From: Pleionea sp041589565
Lineage (GTDB): Bacteria; Pseudomonadota; Gammaproteobacteria; Enterobacterales; Kangiellaceae
Assembly (NCBI GenBank): GCA_041589565.1
Contig: JBFHVL010000196.1
Location: 1-6,046, forward strand
Direction of reading: 5' to 3'
DNA length: 6,046 nucleotides
Below the pieces are notes generated by a model that worked only from the letters and a program-made list of their open reading frames with translations, had not been told where the DNA came from and made no database searches. A program made the translations under genes and the position numbers. Position 1 is the stretch's first letter. Every line of letters starts with the position of its first letter. Shown one piece after another: positions 1 to 5,507 of this stretch.

Positions 1-435
1 CGTTGTCTACACAAGCATCAGGTGTCTAAAGTGGTTTATCCTCAAACGGCCAACAGTGAATCGCTACTCGCCATGCCACAGCTACAGTCGGTTAAAAATC
101 AGCGTATAATGCTGGTCTGCGGAGTCGGCGGACGCGATACTATTGAGTCAACGTTGATTGCGCGTGGCGCTCGTGTTGAACGATTGGAAGTTTACCAACG
201 CATGCCCGTGGACAATATTCAAAATGAACTACCTCGCCGCCCTTTATGGATAGTTTCCAGCGCCGCGGTACTGGAAGTTCTCGATCGCACCCTTGGCGAT
301 CCACAGCAGGTGCTGGTGACCAGTGAACGTCTGGCTCATCTGGCACTACAAAAACAACATCAGGTTTGCGCCATTAGTAACAGTGCGCTCGATCAGGACA
401 TTATTAATTGCTTGTCGCAAATGACTGCAGGATAA
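1..435 (+). CDS. hemD: Uroporphyrinogen-III synthase, C-terminal part (5' end outside window)
   Basis: HemD closes and rearranges the linear tetrapyrrole hydroxymethylbilane to uroporphyrinogen III in the cytoplasm, the branch point to heme, siroheme and cobalamin. The reading frame is open from base 1, so the gene begins upstream; 144 residues are visible of a family length near 250. A GTG at 22 is in frame but falls inside the conserved fold and is not a start. Family marks seen: the SESLLAMPQL helix (visible residues 19-28) after the interdomain linker, then the GVGGRD glycine turn (41-46), followed by IARGARVERLEVYQR, and TSERLAHLA near 107-115. In E. coli the glycine turn reads RGNGGR; here the Arg before it is Cys40, a minor variation. 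The gene ends with TAA four bases before hemX, and hemC is expected upstream. Identification is firm from the motifs together with the hemX and hemY neighbours. Confidence 0.93.
   Translation, partial: RCLHKHQVSKVVYPQTANSESLLAMPQLQSVKNQRIMLVCGVGGRDTIESTLIARGARVERLEVYQRMPVDNIQNELPRRPLWIVSSAAVLEVLDRTLGDPQQVLVTSERLAHLALQKQHQVCAISNSALDQDIINCLSQMTAG
429..432 (+). promoter_or_regulatory. Ribosome binding site of hemX, inside hemD
   Basis: AGGA lies in the last codons of hemD, 7 bases before the ATG at 440. It supports that ATG over the other one at 436, which is too close and opens a different frame. The position implies translational coupling of hemD and hemX. Confidence 0.6.
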
Positions 436-439
436 ATGC

Positions 440-1699
440 ATGAGCCAATCAAAAGACGAACAATCCAAACAACCTTCGGCAACAGAATCTGCCATAGATG
501 CAGGTGCGATGGAATCGGGTACTGGACATGAGCAAAACGAATCTAAAAACGAAAACTCATCAACGGCACCCCCAACCGAACCGTCAACCATTACCACCGA
601 CTTCGCGACGGAAGACGACTCACTGACCCACGTTGCTCAGGCACCGGCAAAGTCATCCGGTAATGGGTTAAAATGGTTGGTGATTGTACTACTCCTGATC
701 GCGCTGGGCATTAGCGGTTGGGTAGGCTATCAGCAATGGTTACAAAAGCAGGCTGTTAGCGAGCAACTCAGCTCACAAGACACCACCTTGCAACAGCAGA
801 ACGGTGTTATTCAGCAGTTGCAGGGACTCATTAATGCACAGCAACGGGAACTGGCGAATCTATCCGGGCAACAAACCACTCAAAATGATCAGCAGGCCTT
901 ACTGCGCCAACAACTGACAGTAACGCAGGAAAAACTTAGATTGCTGTCGAGTAAAGGCCGTCAGGAATGGGTGCTGGAACAGACGCATTATTACCTTAAT
1001 CTGGCACAGCAAAAGTTATTATTTGAAAACAATGTTCAAACCGCAATGGCGCTATTAGCGGAAGCTGATGCTGCCCTTGCCCACAGTGGTGACTTAAACC
1101 TGACCGACTTGCGTCAGGCGATTAACAACGATTTGGCTGCGTTAGCCGTTATTCCAGAGCGCGACACTACCTCTGTGCTGCTTACCTTAAACGCACTGCA
1201 AAAACAGGTCGCAGAGCTTCAACCACAAGCCATTCAACTACCCGAGTCCATTAACGAGCCTGAAGTCGATAACAAGGCCTGGTTCGATCGACTGATGCAG
1301 ACACTGGATAAATTTGGTGAAGATGCGTTTAAATTCCGCACCCACGATAACAAGGTACAACCGCTGTTGTCTGATGAACACAAAGCAGTACTGCAGGCCA
1401 CGCTTCAACTGGCGTTAACTCAAGCTCAAACTGCCGTAATGGAAGGCAAACAAAATTACTTTCAAGCTCGACTGCAATTTACTGACGAATTGCTGCAAAA
1501 TTATTTTCAATTAAACGAGCAAGGCACTGCCTTATCCGCTCAACTAAAAAAGTTGCAAAACGTTCCAATTGATACGCCACCTGCGTATCAGCTCACCGCG
1601 CTGCCTATGATGAATGAGCTAAAGCAGCAACGCCGTCTGCAATGGTATAGTGAACAGTCGGTTCCAGCAGTACCCGAATCAAATGGTGACGAACAATGA
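440..1699 (+). CDS. hemX: HemX family inner-membrane protein
   Basis: 419 residues; E. coli HemX is 393. The N-terminal 70 residues are hydrophilic and rich in Ser, Thr, Glu and Asn, with no signal peptide, and should be cytoplasmic. One membrane helix follows at about 78-97 (WLVIVLLLIALGISGWVGY). Next comes a Gln-rich predicted coiled coil at about 100-172 and the family core WVLEQTHYYLNLAQQKLLFENN (split here: WVLEQTHYYL at 177-186, then NLAQQKLLF), with TAMALLAEADAALA at 201-214. The topology is N-in, with a long helical periplasmic domain. Some databases call this family uroporphyrinogen-III C-methyltransferase, because it was once confused with CysG-like enzymes. No SAM-binding motif is visible, so that label should not be used. 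Its molecular role is not established; its constant place between hemD and hemY suggests a membrane scaffold or support role for tetrapyrrole synthesis. It overlaps hemY by 4 bases. Confidence 0.93.
   Translation: MSQSKDEQSKQPSATESAIDAGAMESGTGHEQNESKNENSSTAPPTEPSTITTDFATEDDSLTHVAQAPAKSSGNGLKWLVIVLLLIALGISGWVGYQQWLQKQAVSEQLSSQDTTLQQQNGVIQQLQGLINAQQRELANLSGQQTTQNDQQALLRQQLTVTQEKLRLLSSKGRQEWVLEQTHYYLNLAQQKLLFENNVQTAMALLAEADAALAHSGDLNLTDLRQAINNDLAALAVIPERDTTSVLLTLNALQKQVAELQPQAIQLPESINEPEVDNKAWFDRLMQTLDKFGEDAFKFRTHDNKVQPLLSDEHKAVLQATLQLALTQAQTAVMEGKQNYFQARLQFTDELLQNYFQLNEQGTALSAQLKKLQNVPIDTPPAYQLTALPMMNELKQQRRLQWYSEQSVPAVPESNGDEQ
1685..1689 (+). promoter_or_regulatory. Weak ribosome binding site of hemY, inside hemX
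   Basis: GGTGA lies 6 bases before the hemY ATG at 1696, within the hemX coding sequence. Together with the ATGA stop-start overlap it suggests that hemY is translated mainly by coupling to hemX. Confidence 0.5.
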
Positions 1700-2931
1700 A
1701 GCTGCGCCATCTGTTTCTACTGGCCACCATCGTTGGCGCACTGCTCGCGTGGTTTATTAAAGAACAACGCGGATTTGTTTTAATCGCCTGGGATAATCAT
1801 ACTTTAGAGATGCGATTATGGATCGCAGCAATCCTGATACTCATCCTGATACTGACCGTGTTCTTACTCAGCGGGTTATTTTTCTGGCTCAAGCGTAGCG
1901 GCAAAAGCTTATCCTTGTGGAGCCAGTCGCGAGGCAGTCGAAAAGCGCGCAGCCAAACACTCACCGGGATCATCGCCTTAGCAGAAGGGCATTGGGATAG
2001 GGCAGAATTACTATTTAACAAAGCCATCGAAAAATCTGACAGCCCGCTGATCAATTACCTGTTGGCAGCAAAGGCGGCACAGGAGCAACAAAACTTTCCG
2101 CAGCGAGACGAGTACCTCAAGCAAGCCTCCGAGTTTGAGCCGGAAGCCAGTATTGCCGTCAGTGTGACACAGGCAGAACTCCAGTACGAAGGCGGACAAT
2201 ACGAGCAGGCACTCGCCACCGTTTCTCAATTGTGGGAGCAAAGCAAACGTCATCCTTACGTTTTAAAGCTGCTTGCCAAGTGCTATTTCCAACTCAAAGA
2301 CTGGAGCAACCTGTACTCGACACTGCCGCAAATAAAAAAGACACAGGTGTTTAGCAAGGAAGAGTTTACGCAATTGGAACACCAATGTATCACCCAGTTA
2401 TTGATCATTGAGGCGGCGCAAGGTGCAGAAAAACTACAACAATTGTGGCAAACCCTGACCAGCGAATACAAAAAGCGTACCGAGTTTGTTCTAATTTTTG
2501 CCCAATTGTTGGTGGAGCTGGGTGTCCATGCAGAAGCCGAAGCCAGTATCCGGCAGGCACTCAAACGCAAATATCATCGCAAGTTAATTTACTGGTATGG
2601 TCGAGCCGCCGGTCGAGACAGTCAAACTCAATTGCACTTTGCCGAAAGCTTTAAAGCAGAGGGACGTGCCGACTGGGAGCTTTATTTTGCTTTAGGTCAG
2701 TTGAGTTATCACAACGAACTCTGGGGTAAAGCGCGTGACTATTTAATGCAATCGATTAAACTATGCCCCTCGCTGGAGGCCTACCATTTGCTGGTACTGA
2801 CTCTGGAACATTTAAACGAGCCTCTGGACTCGATTAATCACACGTTAAAGAGTGCGCTTATGTCAGTCAGTGCAGCCAATCGTCCAGCGCTATTGTCGCC
2901 CAGTGCGCCTTTACTGTTAACGACCAAATAA
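1696..2931 (+). CDS. hemY: HemY family inner-membrane TPR-like protein
   Basis: 411 residues, about the usual length for proteobacterial HemY. Two membrane helices are visible at about 6-21 and 42-65. Between them lies the family signature RGFVLIAWDNHTLEMRLW (residues 25-42; E. coli-type proteins read GYVLI.W.....EMSLW). The rest is helical, with TPR-like repeats: GIIALAEGHWDRAELLFNKA at 91-110, then ELQYEGGQYEQALATV near 161-176, and further pairs toward the end (for example LYFALGQLSYHNELWGKARD near 330). The helical part is expected on the cytoplasmic side. It must not be confused with Bacillus HemY, the FAD-dependent protoporphyrinogen oxidase: there is no GxGxxG dinucleotide-binding motif here. 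The exact role is unproven; heme-cluster context and the TPR-like fold suggest a protein-protein adaptor. The ATG start overlaps the hemX stop. A 12-base tandem duplication lies in the second membrane helix (see repeat entry). Confidence 0.92.
   Translation: MKLRHLFLLATIVGALLAWFIKEQRGFVLIAWDNHTLEMRLWIAAILILILILTVFLLSGLFFWLKRSGKSLSLWSQSRGSRKARSQTLTGIIALAEGHWDRAELLFNKAIEKSDSPLINYLLAAKAAQEQQNFPQRDEYLKQASEFEPEASIAVSVTQAELQYEGGQYEQALATVSQLWEQSKRHPYVLKLLAKCYFQLKDWSNLYSTLPQIKKTQVFSKEEFTQLEHQCITQLLIIEAAQGAEKLQQLWQTLTSEYKKRTEFVLIFAQLLVELGVHAEAEASIRQALKRKYHRKLIYWYGRAAGRDSQTQLHFAESFKAEGRADWELYFALGQLSYHNELWGKARDYLMQSIKLCPSLEAYHLLVLTLEHLNEPLDSINHTLKSALMSVSAANRPALLSPSAPLLLTTK
1831..1854 (+). repeat. Two-copy 12-base tandem repeat in hemY
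   Basis: ATCCTGATACTC is followed directly by ATCCTGATACTG, 11 of 12 bases alike. It encodes Ile-Leu four times over (residues 46-53) inside the second membrane helix of HemY. It keeps the frame. Confidence 0.8.
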
Positions 2932-2933
2932 AC

Positions 2934-2937
2934 AGGT
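2934..2937 (+). promoter_or_regulatory. Ribosome binding site of rimO
   Basis: AGGT sits 5 bases before the ATG at 2943, in the 11-base gap after the hemY stop. It is a moderate Shine-Dalgarno match and fixes the rimO start, since SLGCPKN follows at the usual distance from this ATG. Confidence 0.5.
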
Positions 2938-2942
2938 ACCTC

Positions 2943-4256
2943 ATGAGTCAATCGCCACATATCCCTCGCGTCGGTTTTGTCAGCCTTGGCTGTCCCAAAA
3001 ATACGGTGGATTCCGAGCGTATCATCACGCAACTGCGTGCTGAGGGATACGAATTATCCAACACCTATCAAAACTCGGATCTGGTGGTGGTCAATACTTG
3101 CGGTTTTATCGATGCTGCGGTTCAGGAGTCGCTCGATACCATTGGCGAAGCATTAACAGAAAATGGCAAAGTTATTGTTACCGGCTGTCTGGGTATTAAA
3201 GAAAATACCATTCGCGAAGTGCACCCAAATGTACTCGCAGTTACCGGCCCCCATGCTTACGAACAGGTGATGGAGCAAATTCATCAACATCTACCACCAC
3301 AGCATGATCCCTTCATGGATCTGGTTCCCCCGGCCGGACTGAAACTGACGCCGGAACACTTTGCCTACTTAAAGATTTCTGAAGGCTGCAACCACAAGTG
3401 TACCTTTTGCATCATTCCTTCTATGCGCGGCAAACTGGTCAGTCGTGATATCGGAAGTGTGCTACAAGAAGCTGAAAACCTAGTGAACAACGGCGTCCAG
3501 GAATTATTAATTGTTTCGCAAGACACCAGCGCCTACGGTATCGATGTTAAGTACAAAACCGGGTTTTGGGGCGGCGCTCCGGTTAAAACCCGCTTTCAAG
3601 AACTGTGTCAGGAACTGGGCAAACTCGATGCCTGGGTACGATTGCATTACGTTTATCCCTACCCTCATGTAGACGATGTCATTCCCTTAATGGCCGAAGG
3701 TAAAATTCTGCCGTATCTGGATATTCCGTTTCAGCACGCCAGCGAAAAAGTTTTACGTAATATGAAACGCCCAGCAGCCAGCGAAAAAGTGCTCGACCGC
3801 ATCAAACAATGGCGCACCATCTGTCCCGATATGGCCATTCGCAGTACCTTTATTGTCGGTTTTCCCGGTGAAACCGAGGACGACTTCAAACAATTGATCG
3901 ACTTTTTATACGAGGCCGATCTCGATCGTGCAGGAGCCTTTAAATATTCACCGGTCGAAGGTGCCACCGCCAATGCGTTACCAGATCATGTCGATCCGGA
4001 AATACAGGAAGAGCGCTGGCAGACCTTTATGTCGGTACAGGCAGAGATCAGCGCCAATAAATTGCAGAAGAAAGTCGGGCAGCGACTGGAAGTGTTGATT
4101 GATGAAATTACCGATGGAGGTGCGATTGGTCGTACTCAATATGATGCACCCGAAATTGATGGGCTGGTGCATATTACTACCGACGAAGCATTGGAAAAAG
4201 GCGATTTGGTTGAAGTGACTATTCAGTCAGCGGATGAGCATGATCTCTACGCCTAA
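2943..4256 (+). CDS. rimO: Ribosomal protein S12 methylthiotransferase RimO
   Basis: RimO is a radical-SAM enzyme that adds a beta-methylthio group to a conserved aspartate of ribosomal protein S12 (Asp89 in E. coli numbering). 437 residues against 441 in E. coli. Domains in order: the UPF0004 domain with Cys17 (SLGCPKN), Cys53 (NTCGF) and Cys82 (TGCLG) for the auxiliary 4Fe-4S cluster; the radical-SAM domain with the CxxxCxxC triad Cys149, Cys153 and Cys156 (SEGCNHKCTFCIIPSMRGK); then the conserved HYVYPYPH and IPFQHAS segments, STFIVGFPGETEDDF at 301-315 and FKYSPVEGA; and a C-terminal TRAM domain from about 376 carrying IGRTQYDAPEIDG. All six cluster cysteines are present, so the enzyme should be active. 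The FKYSPVEG and DAPEIDG signatures mark RimO rather than the tRNA enzyme MiaB. It follows hemY by 11 bases and is closed by its own terminator, so it is probably the last gene of the hem transcript. An internal promoter cannot be excluded. Confidence 0.97.
   Translation: MSQSPHIPRVGFVSLGCPKNTVDSERIITQLRAEGYELSNTYQNSDLVVVNTCGFIDAAVQESLDTIGEALTENGKVIVTGCLGIKENTIREVHPNVLAVTGPHAYEQVMEQIHQHLPPQHDPFMDLVPPAGLKLTPEHFAYLKISEGCNHKCTFCIIPSMRGKLVSRDIGSVLQEAENLVNNGVQELLIVSQDTSAYGIDVKYKTGFWGGAPVKTRFQELCQELGKLDAWVRLHYVYPYPHVDDVIPLMAEGKILPYLDIPFQHASEKVLRNMKRPAASEKVLDRIKQWRTICPDMAIRSTFIVGFPGETEDDFKQLIDFLYEADLDRAGAFKYSPVEGATANALPDHVDPEIQEERWQTFMSVQAEISANKLQKKVGQRLEVLIDEITDGGAIGRTQYDAPEIDGLVHITTDEALEKGDLVEVTIQSADEHDLYA
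3738..3790 (+). repeat. Two copies of a 14-base direct repeat inside rimO
   Basis: GCCAGCGAAAAAGT occurs exactly at 3738-3751 and again at 3777-3790, 39 bases apart, which is 13 codons. Both copies are read in the same frame and give Ala-Ser-Glu-Lys-Val (residues 266-270 and 279-283). Confidence 0.75.
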
Positions 4257-4286
4257 TCTGAAATAAAATTTTCCCTAATCAAGTCG

Positions 4287-4312
4287 AAAGCCGTCACTAT
4301 TGACGGCTTTTT
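4287..4312 (+). terminator. Intrinsic terminator of the hem-rimO transcript
   Basis: A perfect 10-base stem, AAAGCCGTCA (4287-4296) with TGACGGCTTT (4301-4310), closes a 4-base CTAT loop. A run of five T (4308-4312) follows or overlaps the end of the stem. It begins 31 bases after the rimO stop. Read on the other strand, the same hairpin is followed by only three T and then CGACTT, so it would end the convergent lipoprotein transcript less well. The lipoprotein stop codon (TAG, 4299-4297) is in the loop. Confidence 0.9.
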
Positions 4313-5424
4313 GCTAACCAGCTTTGCCAATTACCCAAAGCTTCTCTTGGCTGCTGCTCACCATCGTATAGACCAATATCTTTCCAGATTTTTGCCAAAG
4401 GATCCTGATTCAGCTCATTATTCCAAAGCGTATCGAAATCAGCGACAGTCCACCAAATCACAAAATCCATATTCATCCGATCCGCAGCGGTTAACAGCCT
4501 TTCGGCATATCGCGACTGCTTAGCCGGATCGCTCATTTCGGAATACTGATATTCCGGGATCGATAAATCTTCACCAATCCAGCCAGTTTCCGAAATCGCC
4601 AAGGGCTTATTGGGAGCAATTTGCTGTATTTGAGTGAGCCAGTTACTCGGCAAGTTATCAGGATCACCACGATCGTTATGATCAAAAAATACATATGGAT
4701 AAATACTTACGCCGACTAGATCGGTGTAGGGTAACAAGGCAGCATAAGCCGATTGCACCTGCCGCATTTGTGTAGAGTCCGGCGATTTCAGCGACACCGA
4801 GGTGATTAAAATAAGCTCAGGATGCACCGCTTTTATTTGGCTGTAAACAGCTTCGGCAAACACCAGGTACTCATCGAACGCCACCGAATCATTTAAAATT
4901 AATTCACTCACCTCGGTGCCATACTCGAAATAAAGGGGATCGAAACGGTCGATTAAATCCAAAGCAAAATTTACGTAAGCCGTGATCACTTCGGGCGAGT
5001 CAAACTTCCTTGCAGCCCAGTCACCACTTCGAGATTGATTAGGCTCGCTGCCCCAGTTATCGGCCAGAGTTTCACGCATTGGATTAAGCGAGTCTAGAGC
5101 CAGAAAGACCGTCATGGAAGGGGATGTATTCGCCAGTCGTCCAGTTATTTCGGCCTCCACGTTTGGATGGTAAGCCGTTTGATCAAAGGCCTCCTGCCAA
5201 GGTACTCCGGCCATAAAATGATGTTTTATAATGTCACCTTCCGAATGCAGGCGACCATAGGTCACATCAATCGCCGCGGTTGAAGCTTCGTAAAGCCAGG
5301 GTGTAAAACCCATATAAAAACTTCGAGTTTCCGCAATTGGCGCCGGCGTGCTGCTGTTATCAGATGAACCACCACAGGCTTGTAGTAATAGTAGTGTGCA
5401 AGCAATCGCTATTAAAGACTTCAA
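4297..5424 (-). CDS. Predicted lipoprotein with glycoside-hydrolase-like (clan GH-A type) barrel
   Basis: 375 residues. A lipoprotein signal peptide is clear: MKSL, a hydrophobic core (IAIACTLLLL), and lipobox LQAC with the lipidated residue at Cys17. The +2 residue is Gly, not Asp, so export to the outer membrane is likely. A Ser/Asn/Pro linker (18-30) leads to the domain. That domain looks like a TIM barrel: FYMGFTPW near 36-43, HHFMAGVPW (68-76), MTVFLALD (104-111), YFEYGTEVSEL (165-175), LILITSVSLKSP (204-215), LVGVSIYPYVFF (236-247), PLAISETGW (274-282) and FVIWWTVADFDTLW (321-334). Glu171 and Glu279 are placed like the acid/base and nucleophile of clan GH-A, about 108 residues apart. 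The usual Asn before the first Glu is Thr170, so activity is uncertain. The specific family and substrate are not recognised. The start is TTG, preceded by GGGGAG; an in-frame TGA lies three codons upstream, so no longer start exists. It follows the sigma-factor gene by 83 bases on the same strand and meets rimO tail to tail. Confidence 0.75.
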   Translation of the reverse strand: MKSLIAIACTLLLLQACGGSSDNSSTPAPIAETRSFYMGFTPWLYEASTAAIDVTYGRLHSEGDIIKHHFMAGVPWQEAFDQTAYHPNVEAEITGRLANTSPSMTVFLALDSLNPMRETLADNWGSEPNQSRSGDWAARKFDSPEVITAYVNFALDLIDRFDPLYFEYGTEVSELILNDSVAFDEYLVFAEAVYSQIKAVHPELILITSVSLKSPDSTQMRQVQSAYAALLPYTDLVGVSIYPYVFFDHNDRGDPDNLPSNWLTQIQQIAPNKPLAISETGWIGEDLSIPEYQYSEMSDPAKQSRYAERLLTAADRMNMDFVIWWTVADFDTLWNNELNQDPLAKIWKDIGLYDGEQQPREALGNWQSWLAKSRQ

Positions 5425-5433
5425 ACCCGGTCA

Positions 5434-5439
5434 CTCCCC
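5434..5439 (-). promoter_or_regulatory. Strong ribosome binding site deciding the TTG start
   Basis: On the minus strand GGGGAG is followed by 9 bases and then the TTG at 5424. An in-frame TGA (5433-5431) directly after it excludes an upstream start, and the lipoprotein signal peptide begins exactly at the TTG. A GTG overlapping the site is out of frame. Confidence 0.7.
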
Positions 5440-5459
5440 GATCAATATTCGAATCCCTC

Positions 5460-5468
5460 AATATACCA
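5460..5468 (-). promoter_or_regulatory. Possible extended -10 promoter for the lipoprotein gene
   Basis: In the 83-base gap, the minus strand reads TGGTATATT: an extended -10 TG followed one base later by TATATT, five of six against TATAAT. No good -35 element stands 16-18 bases upstream, as is common for extended -10 promoters. Transcription would start near 5453 and leave a leader of about 30 bases. It is a motif match only; the gap is AT-rich and chance is possible. Confidence 0.3.
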
Positions 5469-5507
5469 GCCCTATAAAAATACTATGCGATGAACTGCTC
5501 AAAATAA

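Noticed and set aside
22..435. GTG at 22 as a start of a short protein
   Set aside because: It falls within the conserved HemD fold, the frame is open back to base 1, and there is no ribosome binding site; the gene simply starts outside the window.
140..597. Minus-strand open frames opposite hemD and hemX, and similar ones across hemY and rimO
   Set aside because: They overlap well-supported genes, carry no recognisable domain and look like shadows of the coding strand.
440..1699. HemX as uroporphyrinogen-III methyltransferase
   Set aside because: The protein has one membrane helix and a coiled coil with no SAM-binding motif; the label is an old database confusion.
1696..2931. HemY as protoporphyrinogen oxidase
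   Set aside because: No FAD-binding GxGxxG motif; it is the two-pass TPR-like family that only shares the name with the Bacillus enzyme.
5445..5460. TTCGAATCCC resembling the T-arm end of a tRNA, a possible tRNA or attachment site remnant
   Set aside because: The bases before it do not pair with those after it, and no anticodon or acceptor arm is found nearby; ATTCGAAT is just an 8-base palindrome.
5482..5487. CATAGT on the minus strand as a C-12 type -10 box for self-recognition by the sigma factor
   Set aside because: It has no recognisable -35 partner and a six-base match in an AT-rich gap is expected by chance.
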